Assembly (NCBI GenBank): GCA_017165825.1
Contig: CM029385.1
Span: 1,438,690-1,502,689, forward strand
Reading direction: 5' to 3'
Length of the DNA: 64,000 nucleotides
DNA from: Hepsetus odoe
Lineage: Eukaryota > Chordata > Actinopteri > Characiformes > Hepsetidae
In this document: piece after piece, positions 34,881 through 44,865 of the stretch
How the letters are laid out: every line of letters starts with the position of its first letter
Numbering within the stretch: the first letter of the stretch is position 1
Program-made: the position numbers and the translations under genes
Notes under the pieces: model-generated
Databases searched by the model: none
What the model was told of the DNA's origin: nothing
What the model saw: the letters and a program-made list of their open reading frames with translations, nothing else

Positions 34881-34969
34881 TTTAGATACACTCTGGAAAG
34901 GCAGGAAGAGAAGGAAGGGTACAGGGTAAGAGTATTGGAACAGGGCCCAAGTACGCACTGCAGGGCCCC

Positions 34970-35086
34970 TCAGATCTTGTCTGGCTTGTTGATGAGGACA
35001 GAGCAGCAGGTTAGAGCTCCGTCCACCTTCATCTTCTCCGCGTTGGAGACAGGGATCAGCATGTAGTCCTTCAGCTTCTCAAACAC
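34970..35086 (-). CDS. ddah1: ddah1 terminal coding exon (exon 6, catalytic Cys)
   Basis: The last exon of dimethylarginine dimethylaminohydrolase 1. It encodes 38 residues, starting VFEKLKDYMLIPVSNAEK and ending VDGALTCCSVLINKPDKI, with TGA at 34972-34970. The segment DGALTCCS carries the nucleophilic cysteine of the family (Cys274 in human DDAH1) and the substrate-contacting Asp beside it. The acceptor reads GACCTGCTGCAG before 35086, phase 0, continuing from Ser-Ala-Lys of exon 5. The enzyme is cytosolic and hydrolyses asymmetric dimethylarginine and monomethylarginine to citrulline and a methylamine, relieving inhibition of nitric oxide synthase. DDAH2 is unlikely because the residues match DDAH1 closely and the neighbours match the DDAH1 locus. 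Confidence 0.95.
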   Translation of the reverse strand: MFEKLKDYMLIPVSNAEKMKVDGALTCCSVLINKPDKI

Positions 35087-35139
35087 CTGCAGCAGGTCAG
35101 AGGAAGCAAGAACATACAGTTTTTAACACCGTTTGAAGA

Positions 35140-35290
35140 CTGAACAACGGGCGGTACACTGAGCTGCCTTTTTCGTCCTGTAAACCTTTCCTTTCACTCT
35201 CGCTTGTCCCCCTGCCACTCTTCTCCACCCATTCCAACCTGCCTGCACTCTCTTCTTCACCTCTCATCCACACCACTGTAACTAGAATTA
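35140..35290 (-). mobile_element. non-LTR retrotransposon fragment, antisense
   Basis: On the minus strand it reads VKKRVQAGWNGWRRVAG then ARVKGKVYRT, the same segment as at 46.05 kb. Confidence 0.68.
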
Positions 35291-36053
35291 TATAAAACAT
35301 ATAATGAAGTAATGCAAATAATGAAATCTGTGCTGGTGCTAATACTTTCCAGCTCAGTTCACTGGTGCAGAAAGCAAAGGATTAAGACTGACACTGATCG
35401 CTGATCAGTCAAGCGTCTCAGCGATGAGGTGTTCGTTAGTGACGCCGCTGTAATTACCACCCTGAGAGCTCAGCTGTATTTAACGCATGAACTGTGATTA
35501 AGGGGCGTTTAATTGAGGCGCTCCTCAGACGCTGGGACTGAGAAATGAGAGTGGCATCGAAAGCTTTCAGGTCTGAGTGTCTCTCAAGAAGTGGTGCGAA
35601 AATGAGGAATATTATGCCTGTTTTTTAGAAAAAAAAAAACCCAACAAAAACCGGTGGAGATGTGTCATTCTGTGGAGCTTCTCCAACAGCAAAGCAGTGT
35701 TTTCCTACAAGCTCTCCAAAAGAGAATACCTCCCTCCCTCCCTCCCTCCCTCCCCATCCCGCTCTCTGTTCAGCTCCTTCGTAACAACAGACCCATGAGC
35801 AGCACGGATGCTGTCCAAAGAAAAATAAATAAATAAATAAATAACCCCCCAGAACCTCAGAAGTCCTGCTCCGGTTCTCTGGTTCTGCTTCTTGGGCCAA
35901 AAGGCCAAAAAAAAAAAAAAAAAGGATCAAATGTTGATAAATTTCTGCACCCGGAGGCCAAAAAGTCCTAAATCAGTGCTGTTTGTGTGTCTGGCTTTTT
36001 AAACAGCAGCCACTGTTCTTACATCAGTCCCCAAGCTTTTCACAGCAGAGAGA

Positions 36054-36122
36054 AACACACACACACGCACACACACACACGCACACACACACACACACGC
36101 ACACACACACACGCACACACAC

Positions 36123-36161
<39 letters not shown>
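36054..36161 (+). repeat. CA microsatellite with periodic CG
   Basis: CA tract interrupted by ACGC at 10-18-bp intervals, suggesting duplication of a longer unit. Confidence 0.9.
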
Positions 36162-36162
<1 letters not shown>

Positions 36163-36630
36163 CTGGGTATGGTTACATAAAAACAATACTGTGTGCCCCA
36201 GATACGTATCTACATTACATGGTAAAGTAATAATGTGTTCCATATGTACTGTACATATAGTATCAATATAATAACTGAGCTGATACTATGAGTATCACAT
36301 CAATGTATGTATCTATATGTTCTCTCTCTCTCCCCCTCCCCCTCCCCCTCTCTCTATATACATATATATACATACATGAAAGAATACTATAATAGAATAT
36401 GTAATATGTTTGTATATTATTTAATATATATATATATATATATATCTATCTGTAAAATGTGCCTAATGTTTCATATTTAATACGTTTATAAATATGTTTA
36501 TCTGGAATTTTTTAAAAGTCAGTATAATTTTGTTGCTGCAGCTCTGATCGGTTATATTTTGGTTTCACTACAAAGTGAACTCGCCCTTTTGTTCTCATGA
36601 CGGGGAGGGGGGGGGTAGGAGTTACATAAT

Positions 36631-36631
<1 letters not shown>

Positions 36632-36681
<50 letters not shown>
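36632..36681 (+). repeat. GA microsatellite
   Basis: About 25 GA units. Confidence 0.9.
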
Positions 36682-36684
<3 letters not shown>

Positions 36685-36872
36685 ACCTAATGCGGCCCCC
36701 CGTCGCTCCCTCTTCGCTCTCCACTCTTAATTGACCAGCCCCGGCTCCCCTGAGCCTCCTGTTATTATTGGAGATGAAATCCGGCTCATGGCAGCCATCA
36801 ACCTTTAAAACCTCCACCTGTTGACTCTGGACGCTGTGAAGGAAAAGGAAAATGATTCTGCTTTGGCGCCAG

Positions 36873-36909
<37 letters not shown>

Positions 36910-37184
36910 AAATTCCTTTCCTGCTCTCGGCTTCGCTACGGCCAAAACACACATGATCCTAAAGCCAGTCGACCTCCTGCAGCTAAAGAACGTTCCTGGT
37001 TGATCAGTTTCACCAGGAGCTTCATGGTCAGTTCAGCCCTGTGTGACTGTGTTCCTTCACAGCAACTGTTGCTAGGTTAGACAAGCTTAACAGCAAGCTG
37101 GCAACAGTCCTGTTCAAGTCAATGAGGAGCTGTGACAGTGATCAAAAGGACAATAATTATCATGGGAAAGGAAATACTTCTCCC

Positions 37185-37897
37185 TACAAATATCTGTCCT
37201 TACTCCTCCGTCCATTCTCTGAACAGAATCCTTCCTTCAGTCTGAACATCTGAGCTGATCCTCCATTATTTTATCCTCCGTCACCTCCAACATCCAGACC
37301 CGCTTCAGACTAAATGGGACATAAACACACAGGAAAGATGGTCCCTCTGTTTGTCCATCAGTGCAGGACAGAGTGAAGGAGATGTAAGAGAGAAGACAGG
37401 GAGAGTGGACGGTGGAGAAAAGGCGTGTGTTGGGTGTGATGTCTGTGAAGTGAAAGTGAAAGCGACTATTCATCATTGCGAGGTCACAGCACAGCAGTGA
37501 ACCGCAACGAAATTGGACCTCTGCATTTAACCCATGCAAACACCGTGCAGCAGTGGGCAGCTATGAAATCTGCCCGGGAGCAGTGACAGGGACGGTATCT
37601 TGCTCAAGGGTACCTCAGGGCAACCTACTGGTGAGGGGTTTGAACCCACAATCTTCCGATCCTGTGGCTCCCTCACCACTAGACCACTGCTGCCCCGTAA
37701 ACATGACGGGAGAACTAGTAGAGACGGTGATGAAAGTGAAGCGGTGAAGTTCATGTGGATTATTTTCAGTAGATTGTTTTTATTGGAGTTGAAGTTCGAG
37801 GCTTTAATAGTCTTTAATTCTATTAATATGGAGTGAGATTCAGTTCACTCTCAGCACAGACAGACGCTCCAGACGTCCTTCAGAGGAGACACGTCTC
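37185..37897 (+). repeat. dispersed repeat D, interrupted by a SINE-A
   Basis: Left and right parts correspond to the 24-kb copy; the middle (37449-37696) is an antisense SINE-A. The right end passes straight into the 32-33-bp minisatellite. Confidence 0.75.
37449..37696 (-). mobile_element. SINE-A inserted in a larger dispersed repeat
   Basis: A full-length antisense copy. Its flanks (37.18-37.43 and 37.71-37.90 kb) form one continuous repeat at 24.0-24.45 kb that lacks the SINE. Confidence 0.88.
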
Positions 37898-38770
37898 ACT
37901 TTACACTCTCAGCACATTCCTTTACTTTTACTTTACACTCTCAGTACATTCCTGTACTTTTTACTTTACACTCTCAGCACATTCCTGTTCTTTTTACTTT
38001 ACACTCTCAGCACATTCCTGTTCTTTTTACTTTACACTCTCAGCACATTCCTGTTCTTTTTACTTTACACTCTCAGCACATTCCTGTACTTTTACTTTAC
38101 ACTCTCAGTACATTCCTGTTCTTTTTACTTTACACTCTCAGTAGATTCCTGTACTTTTTCCTCTACACTCTCAGTACATTCCTGCACTTTTTACTTTACA
38201 CTCTCAGCACATTCCTGTTCTTTTTACTTTACACTCTCAGCACATTCCTGTTCTTTTACTTTACACTCTCAGAACATTCCTGTACTTTTTACTTTACACT
38301 CTCAGTACATTCCTGTACTTTTACTTTACACTCTCAGTACATTCCTGTTCTTTTTACTTTACACTCTCAGTACATTCCTGTACTTACTTTACACTCTCAG
38401 TACATTCCTGTACTTTTTCCTCTACACTCTCAGCACATTCCTGTACTTTTACTTTACACTCTCAGTACATTCCTGTACTTTTACTTTACACTCAGTACAT
38501 TCCTGCACTTTTCCTCTACACCTCAGTACACTCCTGTACTTTTACTTTACACTCTCAGTACATTCCCGTACTTTTACTTTACACTCTCAGTACATTCCTG
38601 TACTTTTTACTTTACACTCTCAGTACATTCCCGTACTTTTTACTTTACACTCTCAGTACATTCCTGTACTTTTTACTTTACACTCTCAGTACATTCCTGT
38701 ACTTTTTACTTTACACTCTCAGTACATTCCTGTACTTTTACTTTACACTCTCAGTACATTCCTGTACCTT
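37898..38770 (+). repeat. minisatellite, 32-33-bp unit, about 27 copies
   Basis: The unit is TACACTCTCAGTACATTCCT plus GTACTTTTTACTT. Successive unit starts fall at 37903, 37935 and 37968. Variants (GTAC/GCAC; GTACTT/GTTCTT) are distributed in blocks, and two shorter units occur near 38490-38530. Confidence 0.9.
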
Positions 38771-39368
38771 AGCTCTCCCCCAACTTCTTTATTATATAGT
38801 TTATACAGGCTTCTTTCGCAAAGAGCAGTCCTGCCCACTGATCTGTAAAAAAAGGTATATATTGATGTGACTTCTGTCATGGATGTGATAAAAGAGGAGT
38901 TAAAAAAAACGAACAGGAAAGCTCATGAAGTTCAACCCAGCAGCTGTTTACAAGGAAATCCCAGTCTTTATGAAAGCGCTGGTTGGTGGAGGAGATATGA
39001 GCGTGAGCAGAAGCCAAAGCAAGCAGGTTTTTCTGGGTGTTCTTGAGGCCAAACGCAACAAGCTATTTATGGGATTTTGACAGATTTAAGCACTGATTTC
39101 AAACACGTTTCTAAAACGTTATTTCACCTTTTAGTTGGGGGTTTATAGGACTCTCAGGACTCTGGTCTTATACTCTACACGACCGTCCAGAGGTGATGCT
39201 AAGATGCCTGGCACTTTCCTAAAAGTACTTGTCACCATGGAAACTGATAAAGGCTCCAGAGTCAGGAGTGCAGCATGGGAGTGTGTGTTGTTTTCAGGAG
39301 GCGTTAAATGAGTATCATGTTCATTGGGTTTGGTTACATTAGCACGTGCCTGTCTATCTATACCTGTG

Positions 39369-39370
<2 letters not shown>

Positions 39371-39400
<30 letters not shown>
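39371..39400 (+). repeat. GT microsatellite next to ddah1 exon 5 donor
   Basis: Fifteen GT units, CA on the gene strand, beginning nine bases inside the intron. Confidence 0.92.
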
Positions 39401-39403
<3 letters not shown>

Positions 39404-39409
39404 TAACAC

Positions 39410-39544
39410 CTTTGCACTTTCGGGGAACTCCTCAGGGGTGCAATGGAGAAGGACGTGGCCTTTTCCAGGCAAGTTCATGTAGACGCAGTTTGCAGCAAGG
39501 TCATCAGGGACCGTCAGCTTATCGTACTTATGGTCACTCATCTG
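39410..39544 (-). CDS. ddah1: ddah1 exon 5 (start shifted or uncertain)
   Basis: Encodes 45 residues, QMSDHKYDKLTVPDDLAA through NLPGKGHVLLH to EEFPESAK, then a GTGTTA donor, phase 0. The start is uncertain. The only AG that gives a canonical acceptor lies at 39546-39545, so the exon would start CAG-ATG. However, the nine bases just upstream still read ACT-ATG-CAG (Thr-Met-Gln) and fit the missing start of this exon in the vertebrate family (a residue followed by MQQMSD). The dinucleotide before those nine bases is TG, not AG, and beyond it lies a TG microsatellite. The predicted protein therefore loses three residues between exons 4 and 5. There is no frame change either way. Confidence 0.9.
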
Positions 39545-39556
39545 CTGCATAGTCAT

Positions 39557-39583
39557 ACACACACACACACAAACACACACACA
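39557..39583 (+). repeat. CA microsatellite at ddah1 exon 5 acceptor
   Basis: TG on the gene strand, ending about a dozen bases upstream of the inferred acceptor AG. Confidence 0.9.
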
Positions 39584-39711
39584 AAGACAGAGATCTCACC
39601 ATATGTAAACTTATATGCATTCATTATTATTTATATTATTAGAATTCTAAACAATTGATTCAATATTCCTAAGTAAAGCACCATTAAAAAAAAAAATGAA
39701 CAGATTTTTAT

Positions 39712-39825
39712 CGGGTGCCCTGTGATGGACTGCTGACCAGGGTGTTTCTCCACCTTTTGAGTAATGGGAAAGGCTCCAGGCATCAGCACCACCCTGTTGG
39801 GCAGCCCAGAGAGTGAATGAATGAA
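39712..39825 (+). mobile_element. SINE-C 3' fragment followed by GAAT/GAAC tract
   Basis: Contains GCCCTGTGATGGACTGCTGA, CAGGGTGTTTC and AAAGGCTCCAGGCATCAGCA. It runs directly into a degenerate GAATGAAC/GGAC tetranucleotide tract ending near 39880. Confidence 0.68.
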
Positions 39826-40078
39826 CGAATGAATGAACGAATGAACAAACGAACGGACGGACGAACGGATGGATGGATGGAGGCAGCAGATGATTTCACA
39901 GTTTATGAAATGAACATTCTTTTGGGTTCCAAACTTAACACCAAGCAAAACAAAGATAAACAGGACCAGAAACACACACACACACACACACAGAACTGTT
40001 TAAAACACTTTTCCGTTAGATAAAGACCAGGTCGAGCAAACATTCCTCCACAGTTGATGTCATTTTTATTTATGTAAT

Positions 40079-40081
<3 letters not shown>

Positions 40082-40120
<39 letters not shown>

Positions 40121-40133
40121 GAGAGGGAGTGGG

Positions 40134-40175
<42 letters not shown>

Positions 40176-40239
40176 GAGAGAGGGAGGAGAGAGAGAGGAG
40201 AGGAGAGGGAGGGGAGGAGAGAGAGAGAGAGAGAGAGAG
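40082..40239 (+). repeat. GA/GGA purine tract
   Basis: GA runs alternating with GGAGAG units over 158 bases. Confidence 0.88.
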
Positions 40240-40529
40240 TAAATCGAAGTATAAAACTGTTGTGTCTGGCCGTGAGTTGTGTAACGGACGATGAATTCGG
40301 TTCAGGCTTGGACTGATAATTTCGGGAGGGATGTGTTTGTGGGGTAGCGGAAAAGGAACATACCTGGGGACCCATTCTGACAGACTGTAATACACTACAG
40401 GAAGCACTGGGGGCGATACTGTTTCATTACATCATAAAATAATGATCTGTCACACGTTAATTAGCTGATTCACTGACTGGGTGATGCCTTATCATGTGGA
40501 TAATGTGGATGATAACCTGTAACCCGGCC

Positions 40530-41190
40530 ACTAGGAATGCACAAGCCAACAACAAAACAGATTTCCATACTGGATCGGTGGAGGCCCAGGTTAACAGCAA
40601 CCACCATCAGTCTGAAGGAGATTGAGATGCAAAGTAGTGACAGGGGAGAGGAAGCAAAACAGCATAGGATGGAGGTCTGTGATGACCTTGGAGGTCAAGA
40701 AGAGGAGGAAAGTGAGGGCAGAGTAGAGGATCAAGTGGTGGAAGCTGAAGGAGGAGGACTGCAAGGTGGAATTCAGGCAGGAGTTAACACGGGCACTGAG
40801 AGGTGTTGAAGCACTACTGGATTGCTGGGAAACTACTGCAGAAGTGATCAGGCAGACGGCTAGAAACGTACTTGGTGTGACATCTAGAAGGAAGAAGGAG
40901 GAGAAGGAAACCTGGTGGTGGAACCAAGACGTCCAGGGGTGTATACAAGAAGAGGGAGGTGAAGAAGAAGTTGGACAGTCAGAGAGATGAAGAAAGTAGA
41001 CAGGGGTACACGGAGATGAACCGCAGGGTGAAGAAAGCAGTGGCGGGCCTAAGATAAGGTGTTTGCACCTGTACGCAGAGGTTGGACAGTAAAGGGAGAA
41101 AGGACCTTGTCACTGGCTAGAGAGAGAGACAGATCTGGGAAAGATGTGCAGCAGTTCAGGACGATAGGATACGGACATGGAAACACTCCT
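40530..41190 (+). mobile_element. non-LTR retrotransposon internal fragment, broken
   Basis: In shifting frames it gives RALRGVEALLDCWETTAEVI, then KEEKETWWWNQDVQGCI and SQRDEESRQGYTEMNRR, typical of the linker before the reverse transcriptase domain of the same element. Several frameshifts show it is dead. Confidence 0.75.
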
Positions 41191-41716
41191 ACATTTCCTG
41201 TAGTGGACATAAACTACTGATCAACCATCTGCATCATTTAAACATTAGAGAGCTCCTTTTATACTACTTCCTATATTACAGACTGTCAGAAAGACTGAGA
41301 GTAATGCATACATAATCGATCATTAGAAAAAGTATGTGTGTGTGTGTGTGTGTGAGTGAGAGAGAGACTGAAAGTGAGAGCTGGGTCGTGAGTCAGTGTT
41401 TTGGCCTGACCCCTTCAGTCCTGGGTTTATATGAAGTGCAGTAAAAGCAGCAGTGGAAACGTTAGTGCTTCGAATGGCTAAACAAATATTTACTGGAAAA
41501 GTCATGAAACGCTCTCCAGGCAACCCGTGGATTAAAAAAAAAAAAAGAAGCATTTACTGCAGCGGATACCTTCCCCCTGCAGTCATTAGGACAGTGCGTA
41601 TTCTGGAAAGGGACGAGAATGTTTGCACCATCACTTTGGTGAAATCCCGTCGGCACGGCGGCTCAGAAACACTCGGCCACTACTGACCAGCGAGAGGTTT
41701 TAAAGCAGCTTCGTAA

Positions 41717-41836
41717 GGTTGCCTTTATCAAGGTACCGTCCCCATCACTGCCTCCTGGCAGCCAGCCGCTGCACTAGAGTGTGTGGGTTAACACGGTAAG
41801 ACGACAGCTTACAGTGAAAATTGTCGCTTCACTTTC
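41717..41836 (+). mobile_element. SINE-A fragment
   Basis: Only the central and tail parts are present (AAGGTACCGTCCCCATCACT to a diverged CACTTTC tail); the tRNA-like head is missing. Confidence 0.65.
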
Positions 41837-42147
41837 TCTTTACTAAATGTATTGGCCTCCGTCCTCCCATTCGATCACAGAAATATCGCTTGGAGGAGAA
41901 CACTCACTGCTGATTCAGAGGTCCGCTGTCTTGAAGGAGGACAGAAACTAATCGCTTTTGAATGAAGGTTGATATGCATTTTGTATTAAAATTTGATGTA
42001 AATGGGATACAAATGTGAACCACACACACCCACAGCCACACACACACACACACACACAGCTGTGTCAGGAGGCCTGCCATTCTGACTATGAGGTTTTGAA
42101 GTCTGATAAGCTGTCGTCTATCATCACCACTTTATATGTGTGTGAGG

Positions 42148-42186
<39 letters not shown>

Positions 42187-42324
42187 TCATTGTTAAAGTA
42201 TTTAAGCTTGATGACCTCATGGCTGTTACTGATTGGTCAGTTTGGTTTGATTGTTATGAGTAGAACTGATGAAGGTCAGTATCCTTCAGACAATTAAACA
42301 AGGAGTCATTCCTGTCCCGGAGAA

Positions 42325-42325
<1 letters not shown>

Positions 42326-42407
<82 letters not shown>

Positions 42408-42414
42408 CACACAC
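42326..42414 (+). repeat. long CA microsatellite
   Basis: About 44 CA units with one CAAACA break. Confidence 0.92.
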
Positions 42415-42779
42415 CTGGATGTAAAAGTAGCAGGACAGTCAGAAGCTGCCATTACAGTGAGGACTATAAGTGGGAACGATGAACTAATGTGCTGGATGGA
42501 TCTTTTCAGGGAGACTGAAGTCACTGCATGGCCTCTGATCTTTTGTCCAAAAACACCAGCATGAGCCAGTTCTCTTCACCAAAAAAAAATGAAGGACAAA
42601 GAGGACTGGAAAAAAGGCCTAAAGGAGACTGTCCGCCATGAGCGAAAACCTTATCAGGAAATATTCTTCCGAACAATTCAGCGCTGAAATTTTATTTCCA
42701 TGAGCTCAGGTTAAAACAGCAGCTTCTGAACCCAGAAGCATATGCGGATATAATATATACATCATCAAGACTGTATAAA

Positions 42780-43100
42780 CAACGGAATATTTACATTTTT
42801 ATACTCCAATATAAAATATACTTTTGAGTACTTTCCAGTGTCTGTAATTTTAACTTGTACTTTTGTACTCTAATTACATTTCAGAGTCTGTACTTTTTAA
42901 TTGTACTTTTATATTTTGAGTACTTTTCAGGGCTTGTAGTTTTTTCACTTGCACTTTTATTACATTTCTCTAATTACATTTCAGAACCTGTACTTTTTAA
43001 ATTGTACTTTCAAAATGTAAGTACTTTTCAGATCTCATTTTTTTTCACTCGTACTTTTATACTCCAATTACATTTCTCTCGTACTTTTATACAATATATT
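42780..43100 (+). repeat. TACTTTT-rich diverged repeat
   Basis: Repeated motifs GTACTTTTATACTC, AATTACATTTC and GAGTACTTTTCAG at irregular 40-60-bp spacing. Similar in composition to the 32-33-bp minisatellite unit. Confidence 0.55.
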
Positions 43101-43679
43101 ACTTAAGAAGTTGATTAAGTATTTTTCACACAACCACCACTGTTTATGAGTCACTGGGGTGAGCGGAGGATGTCATTTTTAAAAAAGCGTGTTAGACAAG
43201 AAGTACAACATCCTGTATTGATTCCACTCTTGTGTGTGTTGCTAAAGACGTTCTGTAGGACAGTGTGTCGTCAGCCTTTCTGGTTGCGTCCCAAACCACC
43301 ACGCTCTTGTTCTAATCGTTGGCTAATTGCCTCTAACCGGCGGCTACAGTGAGCTAAGCAGAGTCTGTGCCAAGACTGAATTACAAAGCTCAGCCTAGTG
43401 CCTTATAAAAGCCATTCTGACCAAACTGACCACATGAGCTCACTGCTATTTTAATGCCTGCGAGCATGTGAAGCGGGCGATTATTCATTTAGCAGCTAAA
43501 GTGTAACAGACTGCTTCCCATGCTTGTGCTTGGGTACTGGCAGGCGGCGCTCATGTTTAATTATGTTTTTAATTCTAATTTTAGGACAATGTGAGCAGGC
43601 AGCCCAGGAGGAGAGGGGTTCTGGCTTTATCTCCACCAACAGAGGGCGGTGATGGGCTAGAGGAGGAACTGCTGACGAT

Positions 43680-43717
<38 letters not shown>

Positions 43718-43779
43718 AAATGCAGGTTTTAATACAGGTTGTGATAATAGGTCTGCCAACCAGGCCTAGTTGGCTGAAT

Positions 43780-44865
43780 GGTTTGATAGATAGATGGATG
43801 GTTAATGGGAGGGTTGGTTGCTTGATTTGTTGATAGATGATGGAACAACCTGTCCAGGGTGCGTCCCCCGTCCTCGCCCTGTGTGCCCTGGATTGGACAC
43901 CAGCACTCCCCCGCGACCCTGTTTGGGACAAGCGGCAGATAATGGATGGATGGATGGATGATGGAACAGTTGATTGATTGGATGGATGGCTTATGGGCTG
44001 GTTGGATGCTTGGCTGGATGATTGGATGATTGGATGGATGGATGGATGGATGGATGGATGGATGGATGGATGGATGGATTGTGGGTTGGTTTGTTTGTCT
44101 GTAATGTATGGTGGGTTTAATGGTTAGAAGATGGGTTTGATGGATGTTTGATGGGCTGGTTGGTTCGATGGCTTGATACATAGATGGATGGTCAATGGGT
44201 TGATTTGTTGATTGATGGTTGATGGAATAGTTGACTGATTGGATGGATGAATGGATGGTCGATGGGTGGATTGTTTACTTGATTTGTTGATTGATGGTTG
44301 ATGGAATAGTTGATTGGATAGTTGGATGGATGGCTGGATGGTTGATGGGTTAAGTTGGATGGTGGGTTGAATGGTTAGAAGATGGGCTGGATGGATGTTT
44401 GATGGGCTGGATGGTCGGATTGAAAGTTGGTTGGTTGGCTGGATGGTTGGATGGCTTGATAGATGGATGGTCGATGGGTGGATTGGTTACTTGATTTGTT
44501 GATTGATGGTTGATGGAATAGTTGATTGGATGGATGGATGGATGAATGGATGAACGGATGAATGGATGGTTGATGGGTTAAGTTGTATGGTGGGTTGAAT
44601 GGTTAGAAGATGGGCTGGATGGTTGGATCGGAGGTTGGTTGGTTAGCTGGATGGTTGGATGGCTTGATAGATAGATGAATGGTTAAAGGGTTGGTTGCTT
44701 GCTTGATTCGTTGATAGATGGTTGATGGAACAGTTGATTGGATGGATGGATGGTTGAGGGCTTATTTGTATGTTGGCTTGGTTTGTTTGTTACAGATGGT
44801 GGGTTGAATGGTTAGAAGATGAGCTGGATGGACGGTTGACGGGTAGGATGATGGGTTGCTTTGTT
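43780..44865 (+). repeat. GGAT-type satellite with higher-order structure
   Basis: Mixed GGAT/TGAT/GGTT tetranucleotide units. The longer motif GGTTAGAAGATG recurs at 44122, 44373, 44601 and 44810, showing a 210-250-bp higher-order unit. It is interrupted by a SINE-C tail at 43848-43956. Confidence 0.85.
43848..43956 (+). mobile_element. SINE-C 3' fragment inside the GGAT satellite
   Basis: ACCTGTCCAGGGTGCGTCCC through CCAGCACTCCCCCGCGACCC to GGACAAGCGGCAGATAATGG. GATGATGGAACA occurs on both sides (43836 and 43957). Confidence 0.7.

Larger units (their letters stand above)
30641..34969. other. intergenic region between the C1orf52 homolog and ddah1
   Basis: About 4.3 kb where bcl10 would lie by comparison with human. 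No CARD-domain reading frame was recognised on either strand. It holds a GACA/GATA/GGAT microsatellite (31311-31410), a direct-plus-inverted triplication (32.6-33.6 kb), and two foldback sequences (34.1 and 34.45-34.6 kb). Confidence 0.55.
35087..39409 (-). other. ddah1 intron 5
   Basis: Holds an antisense LINE fragment (35140-35290), CCCT and CA/CG microsatellites, a TA-rich stretch (36300-36480), a GA tract, a TG tract, a composite repeat with an inserted SINE-A (37.18-37.90 kb), and a long 32-33-bp minisatellite (37.90-38.77 kb). Segments at 35.38-35.57 and 36.68-36.86 kb look unlike repeats. Confidence 0.6.

Noticed and set aside
37833..38144. 103-codon frame with 11-residue repeats
   Set aside because: Product of the 32-33-bp minisatellite, with no other support.
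43780..44865. CRISPR-like spaced repeats
   Set aside because: Units are contiguous tetranucleotide satellite without unique spacers, in a vertebrate genome.
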